Positions 45,397 through 55,204 of a stretch of DNA of 64,000 nt are shown piece by piece. Made by a program: the position numbers and the translations under genes. The stretch is from Agrobacterium vitis. GTDB lineage: Bacteria; Pseudomonadota; Alphaproteobacteria; Rhizobiales; Rhizobiaceae. Every line of letters begins with the position of its first letter. Positions within the stretch are counted from its first letter, which is position 1. The notes beneath the pieces were generated by a model. It was not told where the DNA came from, made no database searches, and was given only the letters and a program-made list of their open reading frames with translations. The stretch is from contig NZ_CP118259.1 of assembly GCF_013337045.2 (NCBI RefSeq), forward strand, positions 1,054,001 through 1,118,000. Reading direction: 5' to 3'.

Positions 45397-46899
45397 ATGA
45401 CCCTTGTCGATACGCGCACCCCCGACCCGAAACGCCTGATTCCCGGCGCCACCGGCGATTGGGAAATCGTTATCGGCATGGAAGTTCATGCTCAGGTGTT
45501 GAGCCAGTCCAAGCTGTTTTCCGGGGCCTCAACCACATTCGGCAATGCACCGAACGACAATGTGTCGCTGGTCGATGCGGCCATGCCCGGCATGTTGCCT
45601 GTCATCAACGAGGAATGCGTTCGCCAGGCGGTGCGCACCGGTCTCGGCCTGAAGGCGAAAATCAACAAGCGTTCGATTTTTGACCGCAAGAACTATTTCT
45701 ATCCCGACCTGCCGCAGGGCTATCAGATCTCGCAGTTCAAGGACCCGATTGTTGGCGAAGGCAAGATCATCATTTCGCTCGGCCCCGATCGTCAGGGGAA
45801 TTTCGAGGATATCGAAATCGGCATCGAACGGCTGCATCTGGAACAGGATGCCGGCAAGTCGATGCATGACCAGCATCCGACCATGTCCTATGTCGATCTG
45901 AACCGCTCCGGCGTGGCGCTGATGGAAATCGTCTCGAAGCCGGACATGCGCTCGTCTGATGAAGCCAAGGCCTATATGACCAAGCTGCGCTCTATCGTGC
46001 GCTATCTCGGCACCTGCGACGGCAATATGGACGAAGGCTCGATGCGCGCCGACGTCAACGTCTCGGTGCGCAAGCCGGGCGGCGAATTCGGCACGCGCTG
46101 CGAAATCAAGAACGTCAATTCCATCCGCTTCATCGGCCAGGCCATCGAGTATGAAGCTCGTCGCCAGATCGCTATTCTGGAGGATGGCGGCTCGATTGAT
46201 CAGGAAACCCGGCTGTTTGATCCGGGCAAGGGCGAGACCCGCTCAATGCGCTCCAAGGAGGACGCACATGATTATCGCTATTTCCCCGATCCCGACCTGC
46301 TGCCGCTGGAGTTCGATGATGCCTTCGTGCAGGCCTTGAAGAAGGATCTGCCGGAATTGCCCGACGACAAGAAGGCGCGTTTTGTCGCCTCCCTGGGCCT
46401 TTCCGTCTACGATGCCTCGGTGCTGGTGTCTGAAAAGGCGATTGCTGATTATTACGAAGCCGTGGCTGCGGGTCGCGATGGCAAGATTGCCGCCAACTGG
46501 GTGATCAATGACTTGCTGGGTGCCTTGAACAAAGCCGGCAAAGGCATTGAAGAGACCCCGGTTTCACCTGCCCAGCTCGGTGGTATCATCGATCTGATCA
46601 AGGCGGAGACCATTTCCGGCAAGATCGCCAAGGACCTGTTTGAAATCGTCTTCAACGAGGGCGGTGATCCCGCCGATATCGTTGAAAGCCGGGGCATGAA
46701 ACAGGTGACCGACACCGGCGCCATCGAAAAGGCTGTGGACGAGATCATCGCCGCCAATCCCGATCAGGTCGCCAAGGTGCTGGCCAAGCCGACGCTGGCT
46801 GGCTGGTTCGTCGGTCAGGTGATGAAGGCGACTGGCGGCAAGGCCAATCCGCAGGCGGTGCAGGCGCTGGTCAAGGCCAAACTGGGCCTGGAGGAGTAA
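45397..46899 (+). CDS. gatB: Asp-tRNA(Asn)/Glu-tRNA(Gln) amidotransferase subunit B
   Basis: The 500-residue GatB subunit, which binds the mischarged tRNA, activates its carboxylate and transfers ammonia supplied by Gat[21 protein letters not shown] opens the conserved part; [18 protein letters not shown] is the kinase-like site, [13 protein letters not shown] and [18 protein letters not shown] follow, and a YqeY-like tail ends the protein. ATG 45397 is preceded by AAAGAG. It is separated from gatCA by about 4 kb, and a GNAT gene starts 6 bases after the stop. Confidence 0.97.
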   Translation: MTLVDTRTPDPKRLIPGATGDWEIVIGMEVHAQVLSQSKLFSGASTTFGNAPNDNVSLVDAAMPGMLPVINEECVRQAVRTGLGLKAKINKRSIFDRKNYFYPDLPQGYQISQFKDPIVGEGKIIISLGPDRQGNFEDIEIGIERLHLEQDAGKSMHDQHPTMSYVDLNRSGVALMEIVSKPDMRSSDEAKAYMTKLRSIVRYLGTCDGNMDEGSMRADVNVSVRKPGGEFGTRCEIKNVNSIRFIGQAIEYEARRQIAILEDGGSIDQETRLFDPGKGETRSMRSKEDAHDYRYFPDPDLLPLEFDDAFVQALKKDLPELPDDKKARFVASLGLSVYDASVLVSEKAIADYYEAVAAGRDGKIAANWVINDLLGALNKAGKGIEETPVSPAQLGGIIDLIKAETISGKIAKDLFEIVFNEGGDPADIVESRGMKQVTDTGAIEKAVDEIIAANPDQVAKVLAKPTLAGWFVGQVMKATGGKANPQAVQALVKAKLGLEE

Positions 46900-46905
46900 A
46901 GTCCG

Positions 46906-47424
46906 ATGTTCTTCATCCGCACCGCCAATGATCGGGATCTGGAAAAGGTGCGGGTGCTGCTGGGGGAAACCTGGCATGCCACCTATGACGCCCTCTATGG
47001 CGTGGCCAAGGTGCAGAAGATTATCGATACCTGGCATTCGGCTGCCGCGCTGAAAGCGCGGCTGGCCAAAAAGGGTGGAGAATTTCTGGTGGCTGACGAT
47101 GGCAAGCGCCTCGGCGGCATGGGGTTTGCTGCCATGGCGGATAATATGGTCAAGACCGCCATTCTGCATCAGCTTTATGTCCACCCGAGTTTTCACCGTC
47201 AGGGCATTGGCACTGATATTCTGGCCGAACTGGAAACCTGCTTTCCGGACGCCGAGATCCTGCGGCTGGACGTGGAGCCCAAAAATACTGGTGCCGTCAC
47301 TTTTTACACCGCTCACGGCTTCGTGGAGGTCGATCGCACCCAGAATTGCGGGGCAGCGGGCAGCGGCATCGAAGGCTTGGTCATGGAAAAGCCGCTGGTC
47401 AATGTTTTATCCGGGCCATTCTAG
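46906..47424 (+). CDS. GNAT-family N-acetyltransferase downstream of gatB
   Basis: A 172-residue acetyltransferase with QLYVHPSFHRQGIGTDILAE as acetyl-CoA loop and NTGAVTFYTAHGFVEVDRTQ. The ribosome-binding site GGAGGAG is inside the end of gatB, so it is co-transcribed and probably coupled. Substrate unknown. It is less similar to the gatA-linked pair than those are to each other. Confidence 0.88.
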   Translation: MFFIRTANDRDLEKVRVLLGETWHATYDALYGVAKVQKIIDTWHSAAALKARLAKKGGEFLVADDGKRLGGMGFAAMADNMVKTAILHQLYVHPSFHRQGIGTDILAELETCFPDAEILRLDVEPKNTGAVTFYTAHGFVEVDRTQNCGAAGSGIEGLVMEKPLVNVLSGPF

Positions 47425-47463
47425 GGCGCTTATAACCCTCAGCCCGAAACCTTCAGGATCATC

Positions 47464-47925
47464 ATGCCCCCGTTGACCATTCGCCCGGCGCAAGAATCGG
47501 ATATTGCCGCCATCGTGGCGCTGTTTGCCGTTGACGATCTCGGCGGCCATGGCGATACCACGGACCCTGATGCCCTACCGGATTACCTTACTGCTTTCCG
47601 ACGCATTGCCGCATCGAGCAATGAGATCCTGTATGTTGCGGAGCGTGATGGCGCGGTGGTTGGCACCTTCCAGACCATGGTTACCACGACATTGACCGGA
47701 CGCGGTTCGTCTTCGATGATCGTTGAGGCTGTGCAGACACGGGCCGATTGCCGGGGGCAGGGGATCGGGGCGCAGATGATCGAATTTTGCCTTGAACAGG
47801 CACGGGAGCAGGGCTTGCAGCAGGTGCAATTGACGTCAAACGCAGTGCGGCTTGACGCGCATCGGTTTTATGAGCGGCTGGGCTTCAAGAAGAGTCATTT
47901 CGGCTTCAAGTTCAAGCTGAAATGA
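47464..47925 (+). CDS. GNAT-family N-acetyltransferase
   Basis: A 153-residue acetyltransferase: LTIRPAQESDIAAIVALFAV at the start, VEAVQTRADCRGQGIGAQMI as acetyl-CoA loop, and DAHRFYERLGFKKSHFGFKF near the end. The last pattern is typical of GNATs acting on small molecules. ATG 47464 has AGGATC just upstream. It follows the previous GNAT after 39 bases on the same strand. Confidence 0.88.
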   Translation: MPPLTIRPAQESDIAAIVALFAVDDLGGHGDTTDPDALPDYLTAFRRIAASSNEILYVAERDGAVVGTFQTMVTTTLTGRGSSSMIVEAVQTRADCRGQGIGAQMIEFCLEQAREQGLQQVQLTSNAVRLDAHRFYERLGFKKSHFGFKFKLK

Positions 47926-48025
47926 ACAGGGCTTTGACCCGACTCTCTGGACAAGAGCCCGTCAAGGCGTCATAAGCAAATCATCATTGAAAGCCGCCGG
48001 ACCGTGGCGGAGCCGAGGAAAAGAC

Positions 48026-48424
48026 ATGAAGCAGCTTTTGTTGCAGATTTTCACCTGGTGGAGTGGCCAGACCGTCGGAACCCGTTTCTTCACCTGGCGT
48101 GAAGGTAAGCGCGTTGGTGAAGACGAGGCAGGTAATGTCTATTATGAAGGCGGCATGAGCAGCTTCGGCCTGCAACGCCGCTGGGTGATTTACAACGGTT
48201 ATGCCGATGCCTCTGCCATTCCGCCTGGCTGGCATGGCTGGATGCATCACCGCACCGATGTTCCGCCTACCAAGGACAATTACGTGCCACGGGAATGGGA
48301 AAAGCCGCATGAGGCAAACCTGACCGGCACCGCCAAAGCCTATCGTCCGCAGGGCTCTATTGCCGCGACCGGTGCTCGTCCGCGCGTCACCGGCGACTAC
48401 GACGCCTGGACACCCGGCAATTAA
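48026..48424 (+). CDS. NDUFA12-like complex I assembly/accessory subunit
   Basis: A 132-residue homologue of the mitochondrial complex I accessory subunit NDUFA12 (B17.2), known as a true complex I subunit in several alphaproteobacteria. Typical parts are FFTWREGKRVGEDEAGNVYY, RRWVIYNGYADASAIPPGWH and WMHHRTDVPPT. ATG 48026 follows GAGGAAAAG; an in-frame start at 47987 is not family-like. It belongs functionally with nuoMN at the left edge of the window and is followed by the DUF2155 gene, a usual alphaproteobacterial pairing. Confidence 0.92.
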   Translation: MKQLLLQIFTWWSGQTVGTRFFTWREGKRVGEDEAGNVYYEGGMSSFGLQRRWVIYNGYADASAIPPGWHGWMHHRTDVPPTKDNYVPREWEKPHEANLTGTAKAYRPQGSIAATGARPRVTGDYDAWTPGN

Positions 48425-48642
48425 CAGAGACTTTATGAGCGCATGACGGGTTACGCGTTGTGCGCTCTTCCGGTTTTGGCCACAAATTTCCGGTACATGG
48501 GTTTGTCAGCGCGTTCCTGCTGACATTTGTTTTGCGCGTAGGGCGGACGTGTCTGCAATTCGGATCACCGGTCCAATTGCTGGCGCATTTGAAAATTGGC
48601 CCATCTGAGCGACGACGGCCGGAAACGACAGGAATACGATCT

Positions 48643-49068
48643 GTGAAACAGACGAAAAGGGTGTTGAGAGCGGTTCTGGCAGCAACCAGCCTCACCGTAG
48701 CGTTCTCGATAACGGCCACTGTTCCAGCCGATGCCGCCCGCATTTCCAACGCCGTTGCGGTTTTTTCGGGATTGGACAAGATCACCGGGCGGATTACCGA
48801 ATTCGACGTCTATATCAATGAGACAGTCCAGTTCGGTGCCTTGCAGGTGACGCCCAAGGCCTGTTATTCCCGTGATGAAACGGAGGCTCAGCATGTCGAT
48901 GCCTTCGTGCAGGTCGAGGAAATTACCCTGGATCGCCGTATCCGCCAGATCTTTTCAGGCTGGATGTTTGCCGATAGCCCGGCACTAAACGCCATTGAGC
49001 ACCCGATCTACGATGTCTGGCTGAAAGATTGCAAGCAAACCTCCGACGTGCCGAAGCCGGTAAAATAA
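48643..49068 (+). CDS. DUF2155 exported protein
   Basis: A 141-residue protein with a signal peptide (LRAVLAATSLTVAFSITATV, cleavage after an Ala-rich stretch) and the DUF2155 core GLDKITGRITEFDVYINETV, FGALQVTPKACYSRDETEAQ and QIFSGWMFADSPALNAIEHP. It is probably periplasmic, function unknown. GTG 48643 is chosen: AGGAA stands about 9 bases before it and the signal peptide starts there; longer frames from 48460 add odd sequence. Confidence 0.87.
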   Translation: MKQTKRVLRAVLAATSLTVAFSITATVPADAARISNAVAVFSGLDKITGRITEFDVYINETVQFGALQVTPKACYSRDETEAQHVDAFVQVEEITLDRRIRQIFSGWMFADSPALNAIEHPIYDVWLKDCKQTSDVPKPVK

Positions 49069-49095
49069 GGCAAAAATCGGAATGTCGAAAACCGG

Positions 49096-49734
49096 CTATT
49101 CTGGGCTGATTTCTTCCGGCAGTAGAAATGGCACATTGGCCATGGTTACGGCCTCGTCCAGCATTTTGCTGTACTCGTCTTTTGCCACATCTATCGCTCC
49201 GAAGGTTTTCAGATGCTCGGTGGTGAACTGGGTGTCGAGCAGCACGAAGCCCTGTGCCCGCAGCCTGTCGACCAGATGCACAAGACAGATTTTCGATGCA
49301 TTGGAACGGCGGGAAAACATGCTTTCGCCGAAGAAGGCCGCCCCCAGAGACACGCCGTAAAGGCCGCCGACCAGTTCATCGCCCTCAAAGGCTTCGACGC
49401 TATGGGCGTGGCCCATGTGAAACAGGGCTGTGTAGAGGTCGCGGATTGTCTGGTTGATCCAGGTGCTGGGCCGGTCCGGCGCAGGCTCGGCGCATTTGTC
49501 CAGAACCGCCGCAAAAGCCGTATCGAAGCGGATATCAAACGGCTTTTGCCGGATGATCTTGGCCAGACTTTTGGAATAGTGAAAACTCTCGAGGGGAATG
49601 ATGCCCCGTAGGTCCGGCTCGACCCAGAACAGCTCCGGGTCGTCGCTGGATTCGGCCATGGGAAACAGGCCGATGGAATAGGCGCGCAGCAGGATGTCGG
49701 GTGTGATGCTTCTATCCTTGCTGCGCCGACCCAT
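49096..49734 (-). CDS. aat: Leucyl/phenylalanyl-tRNA--protein transferase
   Basis: A 212-residue enzyme that adds Leu or Phe to N-terminal Lys/Arg of proteins, making them N-end-rule substrates for ClpS/ClpAP. Signature sequences: [73 protein letters not shown] and [18 protein letters not shown]. It begins 9 bases downstream of accC on the same strand and is likely co-transcribed with accBC; this linkage is common in alphaproteobacteria. Confidence 0.95.
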   Translation of the reverse strand: MGRRSKDRSITPDILLRAYSIGLFPMAESSDDPELFWVEPDLRGIIPLESFHYSKSLAKIIRQKPFDIRFDTAFAAVLDKCAEPAPDRPSTWINQTIRDLYTALFHMGHAHSVEAFEGDELVGGLYGVSLGAAFFGESMFSRRSNASKICLVHLVDRLRAQGFVLLDTQFTTEHLKTFGAIDVAKDEYSKMLDEAVTMANVPFLLPEEISPE

Positions 49735-49743
49735 TCTATGTCC

Positions 49744-51096
49744 TTATTTCGTGGACGTTTTGGCCAGATAGTGCTCCAGCCAATGTATGTCGTAATCACC
49801 CTTGGCAATATCCGGATTGTTGATCAGATCCTGGAACAATGGCAGGGTCGTCTTGATCCCGTCAATAACGAATTCATCGAGAACCCGGCGCAGACGCATC
49901 ATGCATTCTTCGCGGGTGCGGCCATGCACGATCAGCTTGCCGATCAAGCTATCATAGTAAGGTGGGATCTTGTAGCCAGCGTAAGCGCCGGAATCCACCC
50001 GCACCCCAAGTCCACCAGGAGCGTGGAAATGGGTGATTGTGCCAGGCGACGGCGTGAAGGTGCGCGGGTCTTCGGCATTGATGCGGCATTCGATGGCATG
50101 GCCACGGAATTCCACTTCTTCCTGCGTCACGGAAAGACCAGCGCCCGATGCAACGCGGATCTGTTCATAGACTAGATCGATGCCGGTAATGGCTTCCGTC
50201 ACCGGATGCTCCACCTGCAAACGGGTGTTCATTTCGATGAAATAGAACTCGCCGTTTTCATAGAGGAACTCGATCGTGCCAGCGCCGCGATATTTCAGCT
50301 TCTTCATGGCGTCGGCGCAGATCTGGCCGATCTTCATCCGCTGTTCCTGGGTCAGGGCAGGGGAATTGGCCTCTTCCCAGACCTTCTGGTGGCGGCGCTG
50401 AAGCGAGCAATCGCGTTCGCCCAGGTGAATGGCATTGCCTTCACCGTCGCCGAATACCTGGATTTCGATATGCCGGGGCGTACCGAGGTATTTTTCCATA
50501 TAAACGGCGTCGTTACCGAAAGCAGCTGCGGCTTCCGAACGGGCCGTGGACACGGCTTCTTCCAGCTCTGCTTCGGTGTTCGCGACTTTCATGCCGCGTC
50601 CACCGCCGCCAGCCGTTGCCTTGATCAGCACTGGAAAGCCGATTTCTCGGGCGATTTCCAGCGCAGTTTCCGGCTTAACTTCGCCAGCGGAACCGGGAAC
50701 CACGGGAATGCCGAGGGATTTTGCGGTTTCCTTGGCGGTAATCTTATCGCCCATCAGCCGGATATGATCGGCGGTCGGTCCGATGAAGGTAATGCCGTGG
50801 GCATCGAGAATATCGGCGAACTTGGAATTTTCCGAGAGGAAGCCATAGCCGGGATGGACGGCATCCGCCCCGGTGATTTCGCAGGCGGCAACGATCTGGT
50901 GGATGTTCAGATAGCTGTCACGCGAGGGCGGCGGGCCGATGCAGACGCTTTCGTCGGCGAGGCGCACATGCATGGCGTCGGCATCCGCGGTGGAATGCAC
51001 GGCAACGGAGGCAATGCCAAGCTCCTTGCAAGCGCGCAGCACGCGAAGGGCGATTTCGCCGCGATTGGCGATGAGTATTTTTGAGATGACTGGCAT
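49744..51096 (-). CDS. accC: Biotin carboxylase subunit of acetyl-CoA carboxylase
   Basis: The 450-residue ATP-grasp enzyme that carboxylates biotin on AccB, first half-reaction of acetyl-CoA carboxylase. Clear motifs are [20 protein letters not shown], the glycine-rich ATP loop [30 protein letters not shown], and [18 protein letters not shown] 51096 is 4 bases beyond the accB stop; longer frames into accB are not family sequence. The pair accB-accC with BirA at 2.6 kb completes the biotin route visible in this window. Confidence 0.97.
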   Translation of the reverse strand: MPVISKILIANRGEIALRVLRACKELGIASVAVHSTADADAMHVRLADESVCIGPPPSRDSYLNIHQIVAACEITGADAVHPGYGFLSENSKFADILDAHGITFIGPTADHIRLMGDKITAKETAKSLGIPVVPGSAGEVKPETALEIAREIGFPVLIKATAGGGGRGMKVANTEAELEEAVSTARSEAAAAFGNDAVYMEKYLGTPRHIEIQVFGDGEGNAIHLGERDCSLQRRHQKVWEEANSPALTQEQRMKIGQICADAMKKLKYRGAGTIEFLYENGEFYFIEMNTRLQVEHPVTEAITGIDLVYEQIRVASGAGLSVTQEEVEFRGHAIECRINAEDPRTFTPSPGTITHFHAPGGLGVRVDSGAYAGYKIPPYYDSLIGKLIVHGRTREECMMRLRRVLDEFVIDGIKTTLPLFQDLINNPDIAKGDYDIHWLEHYLAKTSTK

Positions 51097-51100
51097 CGGC

Positions 51101-51589
51101 TTACTCGATGATGACCATGGCTTCGCCATATTCGACCGGGCTTGCATCGTCGATGAGGATTTCGACGACCTTGCCGGAACGAGGCGAAGGGATCTGGTTC
51201 ATTGTCTTCATGGCTTCGATGATCAGCAGCGTCTGGCCTTCCTTGACCGTCGAGCCGACTTCGATGAAGGGCTTTGAACCGGGGGCGGGGGACATATAGA
51301 CCGTACCGACCATGGGAGCCGTTACGGCTTTGGACAGATCGCGGGCAGCAGGAGCCGCGACCGCGACCGGAGCAGGCGCTGCGGCAGGTGCCGGGGCACC
51401 GTAAGGCGCGCCATACTGCATCTGCGGCATCGCCATCATTTGCGGAGCCACCATTTGCGGCGCAGCGCGGGAAACGCGAATTCTCAGCGCATCCTGTTCC
51501 ACTTCGATCTCGCTCAGATCGGTCTCGTTCAAGATATTCGCCAGCTCGCGGATAAGCGCCTGATCGATGCCGGTTTTCTTCTCTGCCAT
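51101..51589 (-). CDS. accB: Biotin carboxyl carrier protein of acetyl-CoA carboxylase
   Basis: A 162-residue carrier. An N-terminal helical part ([20 protein letters not shown]) is followed by a flexible Pro/Ala/Met-rich linker (about residues 60-90) and the biotinyl domain, with the target lysine in [11 protein letters not shown] and the final YGEAMVIIE. BirA should modify it. ATG 51589 follows a GGGACAACCTCC-type leader on the minus strand; the in-frame start at 51634 would overlap most of the gap to aroQ. It is preceded by aroQ. Confidence 0.96.
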   Translation of the reverse strand: MAEKKTGIDQALIRELANILNETDLSEIEVEQDALRIRVSRAAPQMVAPQMMAMPQMQYGAPYGAPAPAAAPAPVAVAAPAARDLSKAVTAPMVGTVYMSPAPGSKPFIEVGSTVKEGQTLLIIEAMKTMNQIPSPRSGKVVEILIDDASPVEYGEAMVIIE

Positions 51590-51614
51590 GGAGGTTGTCC
51601 CTGAATTTCTTGTT

Positions 51615-52052
51615 CTATCGTGTGAGGTTATCAAGCGCTTGCAGCGCCAGGAGGTAGGAATGCGGTCCGAAGCCGCAAATAACTCCCTTGGCGGCGGGCG
51701 CTATCATCGAGGTGTGGCGGAATTCTTCCCGCGCGTGGACATTCGAAATATGAACTTCGATGACCGGAACAGTAATCGCCCGCATGGCGTCATGCAGTGC
51801 GATCGATGTATGCGTATAGGCACCGGCATTGAGCGCGACACCGACAGCTTTATCGCCGGCTTCATGCAACCAATCGACCAGATCGCCCTCATGATTGCTC
51901 TGGCGGCAGTCGACGGAAATGCCGAGCTGCTCACCCAATCGAACGCAATCCGTTTCGATGTCGGCCAATGTCTTGCCACCGTAAATCCCGGGTTCCCGCT
52001 TGCCAAGCGCATTGAGATTGGGGCCGTTCAGCACGAAAATTGTTCTGCTCAT
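51615..52052 (-). CDS. aroQ: Type II 3-dehydroquinate dehydratase
   Basis: A 145-residue dodecameric enzyme for the third step of the shikimate pathway. Catalytic parts are VLNGPNLNALGKREPGIYG with the active tyrosine, the histidine of ALNAGAYTHTSIALHDAM, and VIEVHISNVHAREEFRHTS. The end GVICGFGPHSYLLALQAL is also typical. It stands 25 bases upstream of accB on the same strand, an association seen in many bacteria. Confidence 0.96.
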   Translation of the reverse strand: MSRTIFVLNGPNLNALGKREPGIYGGKTLADIETDCVRLGEQLGISVDCRQSNHEGDLVDWLHEAGDKAVGVALNAGAYTHTSIALHDAMRAITVPVIEVHISNVHAREEFRHTSMIAPAAKGVICGFGPHSYLLALQALDNLTR

Positions 52053-52177
52053 TGCTGTTCCGTCGCGTTTTCGACCGCCTCCTATAAACCGGCATCCGTT
52101 GAAGGAAAAGCCCTTTGCGCTTTTCTCCCTATGGCTTCACTGTAAAATCAGCTGGATATCGCGACTATCTGGTGGAT

Positions 52178-52939
52178 TCAGCAGGTTGATTTGCCGCAGG
52201 TGCGAACATTCGTCAGCTTCTCCTGGAGAGCATCTGCACCAATGGCACCGGAAACCAGTTCATTGCCGATCACATAGGCGGGTGTGCCGTTAATGCCCAG
52301 GTCCTGGGCCAGTTGATAGACCTTTTTGACCGATGTGTCATTGGGGCTGTCAGCCATTTCCTTGCGAAGGGCTGCTTCGGAAATCCCCAAGGTCACACCG
52401 GCGTCAATGGCGCTTGCTTCCGTAGCTCGGCCTTCACTGCCCAGAAGTGCGTGGTGGAAGTCGCTGTATTTTTCCGGTGCCAGCTTGCGAAAAGCGTCTG
52501 CAACCCGGTGGGCGGCCACCGAATCCGGCCCAAGGATCGGGAATTCCTTCAGGACGAACCGCACATTCTTGTCAGTCTTCAGAATGGTGTCCATGTCCGC
52601 CAGCGCATGGCGGCAATAGCCGCAATTGTAATCGAAGAACTCGACAATCGTCACATCGCCCTTTGGATTGCCAAGGACGATATCATCCTTCGAATTGAAG
52701 ATCTCTGCCTTGTTGCGTTCGATGCCGCTGGAGGCCTGGCTGGCGCGGGCCGCTTCCTGTTTCTTTTGCAGGGCGTCCTGCACGTCGAGCATGATTTCCG
52801 GGTGGGCGATCAGATATTCCTTGATGAAGGCGCCGATTTCTTGCTTCTGCTTGTCATCCAGCGCGTAGGCTGGTGCGCCGAGGCCGGTCGTGGCAATGAG
52901 CGTTGCCAGAACGGCGCTGCGAAAAAATCGTGTCTTCAT
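52178..52939 (-). CDS. DsbA-family thiol:disulfide oxidoreductase
   Basis: A 253-residue periplasmic thioredoxin-fold protein. Residues 1-26 are a signal peptide (SAVLATLIATTGLGAPAYA). A helical, Lys/Gln-rich N-terminal extension (to about 85) precedes the DsbA domain with active site CGYC in FFDYNCGYCRHALADMDTI, and the cis-proline loop GTPAYVIG. Such proteins resemble ScsC/BdbD-type DsbA, some of which trimerise through the N-terminal helix and act as isomerases. Two more cysteines end the chain (TCGKSTC). Confidence 0.9.
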   Translation of the reverse strand: MKTRFFRSAVLATLIATTGLGAPAYALDDKQKQEIGAFIKEYLIAHPEIMLDVQDALQKKQEAARASQASSGIERNKAEIFNSKDDIVLGNPKGDVTIVEFFDYNCGYCRHALADMDTILKTDKNVRFVLKEFPILGPDSVAAHRVADAFRKLAPEKYSDFHHALLGSEGRATEASAIDAGVTLGISEAALRKEMADSPNDTSVKKVYQLAQDLGINGTPAYVIGNELVSGAIGADALQEKLTNVRTCGKSTC

Positions 52940-53252
52940 GTCAATCCTCGTCTCTGGCCATTGTCTTCGGCCATTATTTTCGGCCTACGTGTTCGGCGGC
53001 ATGCATGTCCGCCCTGCCGGTCTTCGGGCTTTGTGCCAGCCGCAGCGCTGGCGGTCTAGTCTGTCCGGTTATTTTCGTGGTCAATCCACCTCGAATTGGA
53101 CGTGTGACCGTAGCTCATTCCCTGACCGGGAAAAGCGGGAAAACGCTTTCCGGCATGGCTCTTACCATTGTGATAGGGTGCGCAATGCGGCAAATGTCAG
53201 GCGCATTTCTGTTTCAGCCTCCTAATAGATTAGAAAGAGATCCATCTTGGTT
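52940..53252. other. Divergent intergenic region, dsbA-like / aminotransferase
   Basis: No supported gene. The first 130 bases after the dsbA-like start are rich in repeated TTCGGCC-like words. No clear promoter can be named. AGAGA at 53234-53240 is the likely ribosome-binding site of the aminotransferase. Confidence 0.35.
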
Positions 53253-54404
53253 ATGCTTTCCACCCGTAGTGCTGTCGAACCGTTTCACGCCATGGATATT
53301 CTGGCTGAGGCCAACCGTTTGAAGGCCGCTGGCCATAAGGTGATTTCTCTGGCAGTCGGCCAGCCAGGCGCGCCAGCGCCCGAGCGGGCAATACGGGCGG
53401 CGGAAGTCGCCTTGCGGGCGGGCCAGATCGGCTATACCGACGCCTTGGGCCGCGCCGACCTGCGTCAGGGGCTTTCCGATTATTATCATCGTCGCCACGG
53501 CACGGAGGTCGCGGCGGAGCGGATCATGGTGACGACTGGCTCGTCGGCGGGCTTCAACCTGGCATTTCTGACGCTGTTTGATGCAGGCGACGCGGTGGCC
53601 ATTGCCCGTCCTGGCTATCCCGCCTATCGCAACATCCTGAAGGCGCTGGGATTGGTGGTGATTGAAGTGCCTGTTGGCCCCGAGACTGATTTCACCCTGA
53701 CGCCCGACAGTCTGGAGCGCGCGGCAAGGGCTGCGGGTGTTCGGCTGAAAGGCGTGCTTCTGGCCAGCCCCGCCAATCCCACCGGCACGGTCACAGGCCG
53801 GGCTTCGTTACAGCGTCTGGCACTGTGGTGCGACGACAACGGCGTCAGCTTTATCTCCGACGAGATCTATCACGGCCTGACCTATGGCGTGGAGGAAGCG
53901 AGCGCGGTGGAATTTGCGCCTGACGCCGTCGTCATTAATTCCTTCTCCAAATATTATCGGATGACTGGCTGGCGGATCGGCTGGATGGTCCTGCCACCAG
54001 CCTTGGTGCGTGGCGTGGAATGCGTGGCCCAGAGCCTCTATATTTCGGCGCCCGAATTATCGCAGATTGCCGCCATGGCCGCGCTGGAAGCAGGCGATGA
54101 ATTGGAAGAATACCGAGCCGGTTGCCGCGCCAATCGTGATTTTCTCCAGGCTCGGCTGCCTGCGTTGGGCATGCCGCTGCTCTCTCCCATGGATGGCGCG
54201 TTCTATGCCTATGTCGATGTCAGCCGCTTCACCAATGACAGTATGGAATTTGCCCGCAGATTGCTGGCGCAAACCCATGTGGCGGCAACGCCTGGCCTCG
54301 ATTTCGATCCGCTGGAAGGCCACCGGGCATTGCGGATTTCCTATGCGGGAACACTGGCCGACCTGACCGATGCCACCGACAGAATCGCCAACTGGCTTGC
54401 GTGA
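53253..54404 (+). CDS. Class I/II pyridoxal-phosphate aminotransferase
   Basis: A 383-residue fold-type I aminotransferase of the aspartate/AlaT-like group. PLP-site motifs: ASPANPTGTV, FISDEIYHGLTYG, and the Schiff-base lysine in NSFSKYYRMTGWRIGWMVLP; the C-terminal arginine is in ALRISYAGT. SLAVGQPGAPAPERAI marks the N-terminal substrate loop. The exact amino donor cannot be assigned. ATG 53253 is preferred; TTG 53247 is closer to the optimal distance from AGAGA and may be the true start. Confidence 0.9.
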   Translation: MLSTRSAVEPFHAMDILAEANRLKAAGHKVISLAVGQPGAPAPERAIRAAEVALRAGQIGYTDALGRADLRQGLSDYYHRRHGTEVAAERIMVTTGSSAGFNLAFLTLFDAGDAVAIARPGYPAYRNILKALGLVVIEVPVGPETDFTLTPDSLERAARAAGVRLKGVLLASPANPTGTVTGRASLQRLALWCDDNGVSFISDEIYHGLTYGVEEASAVEFAPDAVVINSFSKYYRMTGWRIGWMVLPPALVRGVECVAQSLYISAPELSQIAAMAALEAGDELEEYRAGCRANRDFLQARLPALGMPLLSPMDGAFYAYVDVSRFTNDSMEFARRLLAQTHVAATPGLDFDPLEGHRALRISYAGTLADLTDATDRIANWLA

Positions 54405-54527
54405 GTTTTATGAGATATCAATGACTTGAGATCGATTTCAGACTCAATGTGGCAAGCTCTTGAATCAATCTGTGAAAGGGTTGATTCTGTTTGTCAGGAT
54501 CGTTCAAGACGCAGCAGGGGATGTCAA

Positions 54528-55100
54528 ATGCAGGATGAGCCAATGATGTCGCGCGTGCCTGTTCTTGAAACCGAAAGGCTGCGATTGCGCGGTCATCGCC
54601 TCGAGGATTTCGAGGCATCGGCCCGGATGTGGGCGGACGAGAGAGTGGTGCGCTATATCAGCGGGAAGCCATCGAGCCGCTCCGACAGCTGGTCGCGGCT
54701 GCTGCGCTATATCGGCCATTGGCAGGCGCTATCCTTCGGCTATTGGGTCGTTGAAGACCGTATCAGCGGCGATTTTCTCGGTGAAGTCGGCTTCGCCAAT
54801 TACAAGCGCGATATCACCCCACCCTTGGACGAGGTGCCGGAAATTGGCTGGGTGCTGATTGCCGATGCCCATGGCCGGGGGATTGCAACCGAAGCCGTCG
54901 CGGCCGCGCTTGGCTGGGCCGATCGGCATTTTGCCCATGCAGAAACAGTCTGCCTTTTCGACCCACAGCACCAGGCGTCGATCCGGGTCGCAGAGAAAAG
55001 CGGTTATTGTCGTAAGGGTGAGGCGACCTATATGGGCAGACCGACGCTGGTCATGCAGCGCATGAGGCCATTATTGGTCGCAGCGCCGGACTTCGGTTGA
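54528..55100 (+). CDS. GNAT-family N-acetyltransferase (RimJ/RimL-like)
   Basis: A 190-residue acetyltransferase of the RimJ/RimL type, with VLETERLRLRGHRLEDFEAS at the start, EIGWVLIADAHGRGIATEAV as acetyl-CoA loop and NYKRDITPP before it. RimJ/L-like enzymes act on ribosomal or other protein N termini, but many are of unknown target. ATG 54528 follows AGGGG; ATG 54543/54546 are alternatives. It converges on rne with a shared terminator. Confidence 0.87.
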   Translation: MQDEPMMSRVPVLETERLRLRGHRLEDFEASARMWADERVVRYISGKPSSRSDSWSRLLRYIGHWQALSFGYWVVEDRISGDFLGEVGFANYKRDITPPLDEVPEIGWVLIADAHGRGIATEAVAAALGWADRHFAHAETVCLFDPQHQASIRVAEKSGYCRKGEATYMGRPTLVMQRMRPLLVAAPDFG

Positions 55101-55149
55101 TCACACCGTTTCACAGACCATAGGACTGATGGACGCTTACCATTAAACG

Positions 55150-55180
55150 AAAACGGCCACGCTGGAGCGTGGCCGTTTTT
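55150..55180. terminator. Bidirectional terminator between GNAT and rne
   Basis: AAACGGCCACGC (55151-55162) and GCGTGGCCGTTT (55167-55178) form a perfect 12-bp stem with loop TGGA. TTTTT follows on the plus strand and TTTTCGTTT on the minus strand, so it can end both convergent transcripts. Confidence 0.9.
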
Positions 55181-55204
55181 GAATGTTTAAGACGCAAATC
55201 CCTC

